A DNA stretch of 64,000 nucleotides from Bin87 sp965116785 (GTDB lineage Bacteria; Chloroflexota; Dehalococcoidia; Lucifugimonadales; UBA3495), in contig OZ220731.1 of the NCBI GenBank assembly GCA_965116785.1, forward strand, positions 4,030,001 through 4,094,000, written 5' to 3'. The notes under the pieces were generated by a model that ran no database searches, had not been told where the DNA came from, and was given only the letters and a program-made list of their open reading frames with translations. A program made the position numbers and the translations under genes. This document shows, piece after piece, positions 16,870 to 25,865 of the stretch. How positions within the stretch are numbered: the first letter of the stretch is position 1; every line of letters starts with the position of its first letter.

Positions 16870-18870
16870 TCAATGGCTCGCCGATCTAGTCAATTTCGTA
16901 CACTGCTCGAGTTCTTCCACGAAGCCCCTTTCAATCCCCGCAACATCGACTAACGTGGTGTCCACAGCCGTACGGAGGTCAGCACGGCCTGATGGATCAT
17001 ATCCCAGTGATGTGCGTCCTCGGTTAAGGCTGATGATGGGTTCGAGGCTGATGTCCGACCACAACCTCGCTCCGATGGTGGCTAACGGTTCAGCGCTTGG
17101 GCTCCCCAATACGTCTACACCAAATGGAAAATCGGTAAGAAATCGCCGCGAGACATGAAAGCCGTCGCCGTAAGTCTGCCACAACCAATAGGCGAGATGG
17201 CTCGTCAACATCCCGAAGACCACCAGCGCATCAGTCGTCGATCCGCAGCGGATTTCATGTAAAGCGTTTTCAGAAAGTTGGGTCTCGGGCGGGAATAAGG
17301 AACGAGGGGGCCGCAGAAAAACGTTCAGGAAATTGTACGCAGTGCTGCCGACAAACACGGAGCGGTCATCCCCCATGAGCGTCTCGGCGAGGCTTACCCG
17401 TCCGACGCCCAGTATCGCCCGTTCAAGGCGGTCCCACCGGTTGCGTAAAATTTCGAAGGCGGAAACCTGTTGGTTTCCTTCTAGTTTAGGGATGCCACCT
17501 TGGATATCCGAGGGAATCTCCGTGAATTTGATGCGCTTAAACATCGCGGCACGAGAAGGTCCTCGCCATCTTCTCAAGGGGCCACTAAAGATGACCGGAG
17601 TTTCCGACGTTTCATCTCGTTTCCAAAAAGCAATGGCATTGCGAGTCTTCACATCCTCACCGAACAGGGCTTGCGGCTCTCTATCGAAGAAAGCGAATCG
17701 CCAGTGGCCGGCGGTTTGCTGGATGATCTGACGCACAGACACAAATTGAGACCCAATGCTGTACGCGACCGAAAGGGGCAAGACGAGGCAACCAGAAAAT
17801 TGCTCCCGGTTCGCCAACCTTATCATCTGCTCGACAAACCCGACGTAAACTTCTGCGTTTGGGTGGGGTTTGACCTGCATGGTTTTGAGGGACTGAACGA
17901 TTTGTGCAGAGTGAGGATTTTCACCAATGTCAGCATACGGAGGATTGCCAACGATCACGGTGGGAGATTCTCTCATGGCGGGAAATAACTCGGACAACGC
18001 GAGCCGATTTGCACCCCCGTCGTCAGCATCGTATCGCTCATCAACGATGACAAAAGGTTGAATCGTCAAAGCGTCAGCGTGTCTCAAATTCTGACGGAGT
18101 TTCCACCAAATCTCGTATGGCTGTCCTACACTGTTTCCATCAGATACCAAGATTTCGGCCAGCAATACGAAAGCGGACGCGTCCAACGGCCAGAGTGCGA
18201 TATCTGTCCCGAACAAATGCTGAGTTGCCGCGGTCAGGCTGTTTGGTAATTTGCCCCTGCTTTGTAACTCTCGGAGCCCGGCCTTGAGGAAAACGCCCGT
18301 CCCACAGGCGGGATCATAAACGGTCGGGACGACGGCACCACCAAGTGAGGCGAACGAATTCGCGACCATGTATCGGGCCACATCAACGGGCGTATAGAAC
18401 GATCCGTTCGCCCTTTTTTTCATTCTGGCGGAAGCTGTTGATGGATCGCGCATGACGCTCGCCCTGCTTCCAGGGCCGTGAGGGTCCAGGATGTACGGCA
18501 ACATATTCAGAGCGATCTCTGGGTCGATCACACCAGGTAGAGCTTTTTCCGCCTCCCTCATGACGTGACTCGACCAAAGGTCGGACAACCTGGCCGGACT
18601 ATCAGGGACCAGGAACCATTCCTCCGCTTCGCTAAACGTTGCGTCCACGTCCAAGTTTCCGGTGACTACCCCGGTTACCCATATGGACACCATTCCCCAC
18701 GCAGCCAATTCCGCATCCGATTGGCCTTCCGAATGACGTACCACGTTAGTCGCCATCAATTCGCTCAGCCTGTAAACCGGGCGTGCGCCCACAGCACCCG
18801 ACAATATCCCTACAGCCGCTCGAATTGAATGACCGTAGGGGTGCCCGGCATTGGTCAATGATTCATACAT
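16870..18870 (-). CDS. N6-adenine DNA methylase (Eco57I/type IIG-like)
   Basis: A 666-residue protein. The core has motif I 'VYDPACGTGVFLKAGL' (about 183-198) and motif IV 'VIVGNPPYADIG' (about 305-316). 'SFYTPVDVARYMV' just before motif I is the usual lead-in. The C-terminal ~250 residues ('FAFFDREPQALF', 'GSTAYNFLNVFLRPP') resemble the target-recognition half of Eco57I-type enzymes. The N-terminal ~150 residues show no clear PD-(D/E)XK nuclease, so cleavage may come from the PLD protein downstream. It lies 230 bases after the nuclease/helicase gene on the same strand. Confidence 0.82.
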   Translation of the reverse strand: MYESLTNAGHPYGHSIRAAVGILSGAVGARPVYRLSELMATNVVRHSEGQSDAELAAWGMVSIWVTGVVTGNLDVDATFSEAEEWFLVPDSPARLSDLWSSHVMREAEKALPGVIDPEIALNMLPYILDPHGPGSRASVMRDPSTASARMKKRANGSFYTPVDVARYMVANSFASLGGAVVPTVYDPACGTGVFLKAGLRELQSRGKLPNSLTAATQHLFGTDIALWPLDASAFVLLAEILVSDGNSVGQPYEIWWKLRQNLRHADALTIQPFVIVDERYDADDGGANRLALSELFPAMRESPTVIVGNPPYADIGENPHSAQIVQSLKTMQVKPHPNAEVYVGFVEQMIRLANREQFSGCLVLPLSVAYSIGSQFVSVRQIIQQTAGHWRFAFFDREPQALFGEDVKTRNAIAFWKRDETSETPVIFSGPLRRWRGPSRAAMFKRIKFTEIPSDIQGGIPKLEGNQQVSAFEILRNRWDRLERAILGVGRVSLAETLMGDDRSVFVGSTAYNFLNVFLRPPRSLFPPETQLSENALHEIRCGSTTDALVVFGMLTSHLAYWLWQTYGDGFHVSRRFLTDFPFGVDVLGSPSAEPLATIGARLWSDISLEPIISLNRGRTSLGYDPSGRADLRTAVDTTLVDVAGIERGFVEELEQCTKLTRSASH

Positions 18871-19100
18871 CGTTGGGGCCGTCTTCCAGGTCAGATCCTT
18901 CGCACGGTATCCGACATGAAATCATGAGGCGGTGTCACTCGCTTAACCAAAAACAAATCCCCCCACCGGCAGGGAAGGATCGATGAGTGTCAGCACGCGC
19001 GTAGCCGAATTATTGACACCGAGCCGGCACCTGTCAAGGCAAAGCTAGCCTCGTCGTAGAGAATATGTTTCGATGTAACGCTTCGCTGCTCCAGCTGATC

Positions 19101-22100
19101 CTATGTGGTAGCCAATTCCCGGTAGCGACAGAACGCATTGGCCAGCTGCATCTGCCGAGGGGAGCGGCATTCCGGGGTGAACAGCTCAGGGGAACCCACC
19201 AGGATGCACACGCAGCGCGCTCGGGATGTGGCCACATTCAATCGGTTCAGACTGTAGAGAAACTCCATGCCATGGGGAGCCTCTTCCGGAGCGGAGGTCG
19301 CCATCGAATAGACTACGACCGGAGCTTCCTGCCCCTGGAATTTGTCCACCGTACCCACGTTCGCGCCCGGCAGCCGTTCCCGTATCTTGAAGACTTGGGC
19401 GTTATAGGGAGCGATGATAAGAACATCATCGAGACCGATGGTATGTTCCAGCCCATCCCGGTCAATCCATCGTGAAGCGCCGTCGGTCAATCCATTGACC
19501 AAGGAAACCACCGCTTCAACCTCCTCCACGGACGAGCTCTGGTTGCCGTGGTGCGACACCGGGACGAACCGCAAACCGGTGCCCGTGATGGGGCCTGAGG
19601 AAACTATGTGCTGCCTATCCAAGCCAGGCCGCACCGCGAGCTTGTCCTCGTAGAAAACCTCGGATGTGAAGGCGCAGACGTCCGGATGTAGCCGCCAGGT
19701 TTCTTCCAGAAACAGCCCCTGCTCCTGGCTGATGGTCTGGCGGTCTCCAAGCAGATGGCCCAGAGCGGACCCGTCGGTTCCTTCCGGATGAACCCCCTGT
19801 GTCGGCTGGTCCAATTGCTGCGGGTCGCCGACGAGGACCAGGTTCCGGCCCGCGTGGGAAACCGCCAGGACGTTGGCCAGAGACATTTGCGCCGCCTCGT
19901 CCACGAACAGCACGTCAACGACATCCATCGCCTCGGGCCTGGCCCACAGCCAGGCTGTTCCGGCGCCCACCTGACAGGAGCCAGCCAGCTCCTGAAACAC
20001 CCGCCCATTATCCTTCGTCAGCGTTACGCCCGCCGGCGTTGCCTCCTCTGGGTCGCTGCTGATCTTGCGCACCGCTCGCAGATCGAGCGAGCTTGACTCC
20101 GCAGCGCTCATGACCTCGTCCAACAGATTAGCGATGACTTTGTGGCTGTTGGCCGTGATCCCCACACGACGGCCCTTGCGGACCAACTCGCATATCATGC
20201 GCGCCGCAGTATAGGTCTTGCCGGTGCCGGGCGGGCCCTGTATCGGTAGCACGCCGAAATCACCTTTTCCCGCGATACGGAGGGCAGCGTCCAAGGCGGT
20301 CTCCCCGGTTGCGCGTATCGGTTCGCCTCCAAGATCTGGCGCCTTGCGTTGCAACAGTTCCCGGGCGGCGCGGTACGGACCGTCGCTGGTGATGCCCTGG
20401 TCAGCCACGTACTGCCCCAAGCACAGCAACGCCTCCTGCAGCACCTTGGGGTCCACACGGTCATGGGCGAACACCGCAGGCGGATGCACGTCAGCAGTTC
20501 TGCCCAGCTTCTTGATGTCGATGGTATAACTCTCGGCGTCCAGGGACACTAAGGTCCCCAGAGGGTCGCCTCCCGCGGCGCGCAGGGTTTGGCTTGCTCG
20601 CAGATTGGTCTCCTGCACCGGGAAACGGTAGCGATGCACCGGCGTGCGGCCAGGGGCATCGACTTTTCCAACAAACTCAAGGCCAGCCAAGGCGGCGCGT
20701 TCGTTGCTCAACTCTTCAACGGACAGTTCGCTGAGACGGAAATATTCCCACCACGTTGCCTTCTCTTCCCTGCGGTGCCAGTCCAGAATATTCGCCAACA
20801 CCCAGCGCCCGTACTGCTGGGGATCCTTGTCATCTTCCCAGGGGTCCACGTCCCCGGCTATGCGGTCTGCCAGCGCCTGGATCGTCTGCTGCCGTTCACT
20901 GATTTCTTCGGAGGCTGCGCCGTCATCAAACACAGGTCTTGCGATCGGCTCTCCTTCTGCCACCAGCCGACTCCGAATACTCTCCAACCACTCCCTGAGG
21001 TGCAGCGTCGACGCGCAATCATCCCGGTTGTATCCAGCCACCGCTTCCATATCGGTTCCTTCGATGGCGTCGGCGTCTCCGAACTCCAGCGCCCGGGACA
21101 GGGCGAAGAGCGCCGAGTTGGCCGCGCTGAGCGGCACCTGACGGGCGAAACCGAAGAACTGCTCCAGTTCCTTGATGGAATAACTCTCGATACCGGCTCG
21201 CAGACCGCCACGCACCACCCGGTAGAGATCGACGAACAGACCGGCGCGAAGCATCCGGTCCACCTCCTCCTCGCGGGTGGCGTATCGACACATCAGCCTC
21301 TTGAAAGCGCTGCGTTCGTAGGGAGCGAAATGGTAGATATGCAAGCCGGGATACTCTTCCCAACGTTTCATCACCCAATCGACGAATTCCTCGAAGTTCC
21401 GCTTCTCCGCTTCCTGGTCGAACCCCCAGAGCGCCGAGTAGTCCGCCTGACCGTTCTCATCAACAGTCAGGCAACCGATCAGGTACTCCAGGCCCGCGCG
21501 CCCGACGAAGGGATCGCCCTCCAGGTCAAGGAAGATGTCGGCCACCGTGGGTTCGGGCAGCAAGGCCAGGCCGCTCTCGGGTTCCGGAGGCAGCATCTCG
21601 TACAGCGGAACGTCCTTGCCCCGGCTCTCTACCTGGAGTCTCGCCTGTTCCCGGACCCTTGCGTAACCCGTTTGGGCGCCCCGCTTCGGCTGCCAGGTTA
21701 TCGGCAATGGCTCCGTGGCCAGCCTCGCGGTGCGGTCTATGGCTCGTTCCGTCAGCTCGGTAATCTGGGAGGTTGATATGCCAGCCACCAAGCAGAGGTG
21801 ATCATCCTCTCGCCGGCGCCGCGAGCACTGGTCAGACCAACGGCACACGCCGCAGTGTTCCCTGGGGTCCGGATAGACACCGGACATACCGGCCCCATCG
21901 ATGGACCTCTCGAGCCAGCGCCTGATGAACCGGTAATAGGCCGCGTAATCGCTGGTGCGGTATTGCTGCGGCTGGAACTCCGTCCATGGAGCCACCACGT
22001 ACATGAACTCGGGAATCTTCCCCTGCAAAGCTCCGATCAGATCCGAATAAAGCGACAACTGCAGGATGGTGCCGCTGCGGGTATCTCGGGCGAGCTTGGT

Positions 22101-22499
22101 GTCGGTCACCTCGTAGGACCATTCGCCCAGTGCGCTGGGCACGTCCACTCGGCGCAGGATGTCGGCGCGGCCGGCAAAACAGCCATGCCGCAGGGCCGCC
22201 TGATAAATGACCTGGTCGCCCGCACGCATGGCAGCCATGGTATCCGCAAACGATCCGTCATCAACGCCCACCCCTTCGATGACGGTCACCTGCTCGCCTC
22301 GGTCCTTCAGGTGTTCAATGTAGGCCTGTTCGTGTGCCAAACCCCGCTCTCGCAACAGCGCCAGCGCGGGGTCCCAACCGCTGGGAGCAACACGAAGGCC
22401 GCTCGCGACCTCATGGTTCAGATCCGTGAGGTGCCGGCAGGCCAGATGATTAACCAGATCATTGGCACTGAACTGAATTCGATCGTCAACTTTATCCAA
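19101..22499 (-). CDS. TM0106-family RecB-like nuclease/SF1 helicase
   Basis: About 1132 residues. TTG 22499 is preferred (GAGGAG, 9 nt spacing); the ATG at 22553 has no ribosome site. The N-terminal part is a Cas4/RecB-like nuclease with 'YEVTDTKLAR' and a Fe-S-type Cys group 'HCGVCRWSDQC'. A DEDD exonuclease-like domain follows ('FLDLEGDPF', 'IYHFAPYERSAF'). The C-terminal ~450 residues are an SF1B helicase: Walker A 'QGPPGTGKT', Walker B 'VLFVDEAAQM', 'GDPQQL', 'VDKFQGQE' and 'VATSRAR'. It probably unwinds and degrades DNA ends. It starts about 150 bases after the JAB-E1 stop on the same strand, tying the ubiquitin-like genes to DNA-processing genes. Confidence 0.87.
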   Translation of the reverse strand: MDKVDDRIQFSANDLVNHLACRHLTDLNHEVASGLRVAPSGWDPALALLRERGLAHEQAYIEHLKDRGEQVTVIEGVGVDDGSFADTMAAMRAGDQVIYQAALRHGCFAGRADILRRVDVPSALGEWSYEVTDTKLARDTRSGTILQLSLYSDLIGALQGKIPEFMYVVAPWTEFQPQQYRTSDYAAYYRFIRRWLERSIDGAGMSGVYPDPREHCGVCRWSDQCSRRRREDDHLCLVAGISTSQITELTERAIDRTARLATEPLPITWQPKRGAQTGYARVREQARLQVESRGKDVPLYEMLPPEPESGLALLPEPTVADIFLDLEGDPFVGRAGLEYLIGCLTVDENGQADYSALWGFDQEAEKRNFEEFVDWVMKRWEEYPGLHIYHFAPYERSAFKRLMCRYATREEEVDRMLRAGLFVDLYRVVRGGLRAGIESYSIKELEQFFGFARQVPLSAANSALFALSRALEFGDADAIEGTDMEAVAGYNRDDCASTLHLREWLESIRSRLVAEGEPIARPVFDDGAASEEISERQQTIQALADRIAGDVDPWEDDKDPQQYGRWVLANILDWHRREEKATWWEYFRLSELSVEELSNERAALAGLEFVGKVDAPGRTPVHRYRFPVQETNLRASQTLRAAGGDPLGTLVSLDAESYTIDIKKLGRTADVHPPAVFAHDRVDPKVLQEALLCLGQYVADQGITSDGPYRAARELLQRKAPDLGGEPIRATGETALDAALRIAGKGDFGVLPIQGPPGTGKTYTAARMICELVRKGRRVGITANSHKVIANLLDEVMSAAESSSLDLRAVRKISSDPEEATPAGVTLTKDNGRVFQELAGSCQVGAGTAWLWARPEAMDVVDVLFVDEAAQMSLANVLAVSHAGRNLVLVGDPQQLDQPTQGVHPEGTDGSALGHLLGDRQTISQEQGLFLEETWRLHPDVCAFTSEVFYEDKLAVRPGLDRQHIVSSGPITGTGLRFVPVSHHGNQSSSVEEVEAVVSLVNGLTDGASRWIDRDGLEHTIGLDDVLIIAPYNAQVFKIRERLPGANVGTVDKFQGQEAPVVVYSMATSAPEEAPHGMEFLYSLNRLNVATSRARCVCILVGSPELFTPECRSPRQMQLANAFCRYRELATT

Positions 22500-22649
22500 T
22501 TCGTTGCACTCCTCTCTTACGGTCGCACAGTGTAAGCAGGGCAATCGCATCACATCGGAATAGGACTTTGATCAGGTAATGGAAGTCCACTCTCGTCAAC
22601 GGCTTCACCGTAGATTCTTACCTGCCGATGCGTACCGCGGATGGCCATA

Positions 22650-24065
22650 TCAACAATCAACCCCGTTCACGTCCGGTCTCTTCAAATACCGGCTTAGGCC
22701 CGCAGCCTCGCCTTTATCACGAACCCCGACGCAGAAATAGCAGTCCGGTGTGGGCTCGTCAGCAACGATGGTCACGATACCCCTATGCCCGTGGTACTTC
22801 AGGAATTGCCTAGGCTCATCCTTCGTTCCAGTGGCCACCGGAATGAACTCAGTTACCGCCAGCGAAGCGACCATGCCGTTGATGGATACTACCGAGGGAC
22901 CCGCTTCACCCAAAGCCTCAGTACGCACCCCGTAAATCGCCTCATGATCCTGGCGTTGCTCCTCGGTCATGGAGTCCAGATTGGCTTCAGTTGCATCGAT
23001 CTCGCCGTAGCAGACCAGACACCCGGCGTCGCGCCACACTACGCAGACCCTGCCGCCATACTGGGCCCCTCCGATCGAAATATCTGACGCCAGATCGAAA
23101 TAGGGCTTGCCATAGGCCAAGCACAGCTCGTTGAGAAACAACCTGGCGGCGTCATTGTCCAAGCAGCCGAAGACGCAATCATAGCCCTTGACCATCTCGA
23201 AGGCAGCCTGGCTGGCCAACTGATCATGGACAGTCTCGACTTCGATATGGGGGTTTATCTCACGCGCCAGCCGTTCCCCAATGAAAACTTTGGGAGACCC
23301 CGGCACCGGATCATCATGACGGGCACCGATGTAGCGGTTCCGGCTGCTTTCTTTCAGTTCACCCTTGTCGACAAGGCCCAGTCGGCCCACGCCCAGCAGA
23401 GCCAGTTGCTGCACGACGTGAGTCCCAAGGCCACCGACGCCCACAACCGCGACACTGGCTGCTCCCAGCCTGACCTGCCCCTCTTTACCGAAGAACCGGA
23501 TATTCCGGTCGTATCGTTCAGTATCCATAATCGCCCCGCGCAAGAGACGAAAGTCCCGTAGGCGTGAGCACCTGCCCGTCAACCACAATGCCATCCAGAC
23601 GCTGAGGATCTTCCGGTCCCGCCAGCCACGCCAGGCCAGGCCATCGAAGTCCCGCCTTGTGGCAACCAACGCCAGATAAGGACGCCCCTTCAGGCGCCAC
23701 CACACGTGCGGTACGAATTCTCGAAATCCCCATAGATCACTGGGTGAAAACGCGGCCGGCAATGGGCCGCCGTGCGAGTGGACCTCAACGATGCACGCTC
23801 CCAGATCGTGGGCGCGTTTGATGACATGAGCGCGAACCTCGTCGGTCAACTCAAAATGAAATTCGTTGCGCACCCCATACCCATCGGGCGGCACCGGATA
23901 CCATTCGATAGTTTCAAAGATTTGCTCTGCGTCTTCAGTCCGGTGCCTGGCGAACAGAAAGCCGGCCGCCTCATCACACGAACCATCGCCAAATAGGTGC
24001 TGCCAAATCCGGCGCCAATCGTCCCCCGGCAGTCGCAGAACGATACGCTGGACGTTATTGACCAT
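22650..24065 (-). CDS. JAB-E1 protein: JAMM peptidase fused to ThiF-like adenylyltransferase
   Basis: A 471-residue ORF from ATG 24065, behind AGAGAGG, overlapping the E2 stop. Residues 1-145 are a JAB/JAMM domain: Glu32 in 'DEAAGF' and 'HSHGG...SPSDLW' (His96, His98, Asp110). Residues 180-471 are a ThiF-type E1: 'GVGGLG' (209-214), Asp233, 'SSRNRY', and zinc pairs Cys349/352 and Cys442/445. No cysteine lies between those pairs, where ThiF/MoeB-type E1s carry the catalytic one; 'GPSVVSING' occupies the region. A tandem CCTGG duplication near 23632-23641 shifts the frame. Without it the JAB protein would end at 23518 and E1 would start separately at ATG 23528, overlapping by 11 bases. The fusion may therefore be recent or an artefact. 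Confidence 0.85.
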   Translation of the reverse strand: MVNNVQRIVLRLPGDDWRRIWQHLFGDGSCDEAAGFLFARHRTEDAEQIFETIEWYPVPPDGYGVRNEFHFELTDEVRAHVIKRAHDLGACIVEVHSHGGPLPAAFSPSDLWGFREFVPHVWWRLKGRPYLALVATRRDFDGLAWRGWRDRKILSVWMALWLTGRCSRLRDFRLLRGAIMDTERYDRNIRFFGKEGQVRLGAASVAVVGVGGLGTHVVQQLALLGVGRLGLVDKGELKESSRNRYIGARHDDPVPGSPKVFIGERLAREINPHIEVETVHDQLASQAAFEMVKGYDCVFGCLDNDAARLFLNELCLAYGKPYFDLASDISIGGAQYGGRVCVVWRDAGCLVCYGEIDATEANLDSMTEEQRQDHEAIYGVRTEALGEAGPSVVSINGMVASLAVTEFIPVATGTKDEPRQFLKYHGHRGIVTIVADEPTPDCYFCVGVRDKGEAAGLSRYLKRPDVNGVDC

Positions 24066-24450
24066 CTCGGAACCTCTCTCCGAACCCGACCACCCAGTTG
24101 AGCAGATTGGACCCCTGCCGGATGTCCGCCGTTGGTTTCCATTGCCCATCAGCGGGAGCCCAGGAAAACTGTCCCCAGGTCCCGCCAAATGGAGGCTGAT
24201 TCGCCACCGGTTCGGTGTAGTTATTCGGCCTGTTGCTTTGGAACAGGATCCCGGACGGAACGTAGAAACCGTAAGGCGGTTGCCCCGGGTATCCCGGGGC
24301 TATCTGGAAGGCCACATCCGTCTCGTGCCGGTTCCAACCCTCGGGCAGTGGATAGGAGGGCACACGAAACCAGCAGTGCTCGCCAAGGTACTCCACTTCC
24401 GGAAACCGGTGACGAATCAGCGCCAGTTCCGCCCCGATGCGCTCGTTCAT
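24055..24450 (-). CDS. Prokaryotic E2-like (UBC-fold) protein, family E type
   Basis: A 131-residue protein five bases after the ubiquitin-like stop, overlapping JAB-E1 by 11 bases. The pattern 'FPEVEYLG..CWFRV', 'TDVAFQIAPGYPGQPPYGFYV' and 'WAPADGQWKP' matches, from memory, the prokaryotic E2 family E proteins next to multiubiquitin-domain and ThiF genes. They are diverged UBC folds that should carry or transfer the activated ubiquitin-like protein. The only cysteine is Cys26, on an early strand and not at the usual E2 active-site position after the 'HPN' turn, which is also missing. Thioester chemistry of the classical kind is therefore doubtful; a serine ester or a scaffolding role are alternatives. 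Confidence 0.75.
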   Translation of the reverse strand: MNERIGAELALIRHRFPEVEYLGEHCWFRVPSYPLPEGWNRHETDVAFQIAPGYPGQPPYGFYVPSGILFQSNRPNNYTEPVANQPPFGGTWGQFSWAPADGQWKPTADIRQGSNLLNWVVGFGERFRDGQ

Positions 24451-24455
24451 ACCGC

Positions 24456-24698
24456 CTATCCCCGCTTGAACATGACCTTCTTGGAGAAGGCCATGCCTTC
24501 CTCCAGTTTCACCACTTCGCCAGGTTTGAGGGTGCGTTCATTGTTGTCCTCGTCCACCAGGATCACGCCCTCTGAAGGGTCCCACCCGCCCAAGGCAGCG
24601 ATCTGCTCGGTAGTGATGTGATCGCTATCCCAGGGTTTCAACGCACCCTCGATATCGATTTCGTATTTGTAGGTTTCGTCCGTGGCACGCTGAACCAT
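24456..24698 (-). CDS. Ubiquitin-like protein (single multiubiquitin-type domain)
   Basis: An 80-residue protein; ATG 24698 has a perfect GGAGGTG five bases away, so the longer frame to 24740 is not used. 'YKYEIDIEG', 'ITTEQIAALGGWDP' and 'LKPGEVVKLEEG' follow the beta-grasp pattern of the multiubiquitin domain, present here only once. It ends '...MFKRG' with glycine as the last residue, so it could be activated by the E1 without prior trimming; the JAB domain would then serve removal. It heads the Ubl-E2-JAB/E1 set. Assignment rests on pattern and context rather than a search. Confidence 0.75.
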   Translation of the reverse strand: MVQRATDETYKYEIDIEGALKPWDSDHITTEQIAALGGWDPSEGVILVDEDNNERTLKPGEVVKLEEGMAFSKKVMFKRG

Positions 24699-24777
24699 GC
24701 TGTCACCTCCATGGGTGTTTGAATCTCTGTTTCTGCTCACTGTCAGCGTACAATGTTAACAGCGTATCCAAAAAATT

Positions 24778-25512
24778 TTACAGCGTCAACTGCCCCTCCG
24801 GAATCTCAGGAAAAAGCTTCGCCACACGGATCCGGCCGGCCGCCGGATTCACGTCAAACACCTCGGCCAGAAGCCTCGCGGCATCCTCTCTGCGGTTTGT
24901 TTCCAGCACCTTCATGCCCATGAGCCCCGGAGACGCAAGCAACGGGTCAACGGCTTCATAAACCAGCGCTCGTGGCATGAGCAGCGTCCCGATCATCTGA
25001 TTGGCCTGGTATTCCCACCATCGTCCGTCGTAACGCGGGGGTTTTTCAGCTCGATCACCACCCTTCACGATGTCCGAGCGACACTTGATTTCTCCCCTTT
25101 CGACGTCGATGTCACTCGGCAGCAGGGTATGCTCCCCCTCTCGGACCTGGAGGGTGAACAGGCCGTTGTGCATAATCATATGGCCGGCTTCGTGAGCCAA
25201 GGTGCTGTTGATCAGGCGTTCCGCAGACCGTCTCCCTTCATCCGCCAGCGCTCGGGAGATCAGGACCATCTCAATTTCCGATGGGCCAAACTTGGTGAAC
25301 CCCATGACTCCAGGAGGAAGGTCCCCATACTCGGGAACGATGCCGAACCGTTTCTCGATGAACCGATCTACGCGCACCGGTTCCGGTATCTCGGGAAGAA
25401 GACCGACGCTGCTGAGTTCAACCATCGCCATGTCTTCGAACGCGGTACCTTCATAGTAGTGTTGCTCCAAGAAAGGACCTGTCCGCGCTCTGATTATCTT
25501 CGCTCCGGTCAA
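24778..25512 (-). CDS. ImmA/IrrE-family metallopeptidase
   Basis: A 244-residue protein whose start overlaps the regulator's stop by four bases (ATGA). Zinc site 'LAHEAGHMIMH' gives His107, Glu108 and His111. Family members (ImmA, IrrE) cleave or inactivate a partner XRE repressor in response to DNA damage or phage signals. The neighbouring XRE gene supplies exactly such a partner. The likely role is to derepress the downstream ubiquitin-like and nuclease genes. The gene ends 79 bases before the ubiquitin-like start. Confidence 0.88.
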   Translation of the reverse strand: MTGAKIIRARTGPFLEQHYYEGTAFEDMAMVELSSVGLLPEIPEPVRVDRFIEKRFGIVPEYGDLPPGVMGFTKFGPSEIEMVLISRALADEGRRSAERLINSTLAHEAGHMIMHNGLFTLQVREGEHTLLPSDIDVERGEIKCRSDIVKGGDRAEKPPRYDGRWWEYQANQMIGTLLMPRALVYEAVDPLLASPGLMGMKVLETNRREDAARLLAEVFDVNPAAGRIRVAKLFPEIPEGQLTL

Positions 25513-25865
25513 TTCTCTCGTCCCTGCCTGTCCCGATCCCGACTTTCGATGAATTCCAAGATTTCTTTGGCGCTGACCTGCTTGTCCATCATCTGCCGGA
25601 AGGCGAAACCGTATTGCGGGTCAGAGAGGGCCGCCCTGCGGAGTTCTCGCACTGGAGGCCGGGTGTCGTGCTGCTGAAGGTCCGCCAACTCAGTCCCCAG
25701 ATGTTGGGCAATCTCCCTGAGATGCTTGTCGGAGGGATAGCGGCGGTTGAGCTCGACATCTGACATGAACGCCGCTGACACTCGGATCTTACCGGCTAAT
25801 TCCCGCAGGGACAGGTCCTGCTCCTCTCGAAGTTCCCGAATCCGCTCGCCTAGTGTCTTCATCAT
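25509..25865 (-). CDS. XRE-family transcriptional regulator
   Basis: A 118-residue protein. Residues ~5-62 form a lambda-repressor-type helix-turn-helix ('LGERIRELREEQDLSLRELA', 'VSAAFMSDVE'). The C-terminal tail is acidic and helical. GGGAGG precedes ATG 25865. It is the first gene of the minus-strand run and is translationally coupled to the ImmA/IrrE peptidase. The pair matches the common XRE-ImmA switch, and it probably represses its own promoter in the 25866-26218 gap. Confidence 0.87.
   Translation of the reverse strand: MMKTLGERIRELREEQDLSLRELAGKIRVSAAFMSDVELNRRYPSDKHLREIAQHLGTELADLQQHDTRPPVRELRRAALSDPQYGFAFRQMMDKQVSAKEILEFIESRDRDRQGREN

Noticed and set aside
12846..18870. Assignment of the methylase-PLD genes to DISARM or BREX
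   Set aside because: No DUF1998 protein, SNF2-type DISARM helicase, PglZ or BrxL-like protein is present; PLD plus methylase alone is not enough.
20589..21776. 395-codon plus-strand frame
   Set aside because: It lies wholly antisense to the RecB-like nuclease/helicase, has no ribosome site or family pattern, and is explained by GC-rich codon structure of the real gene.
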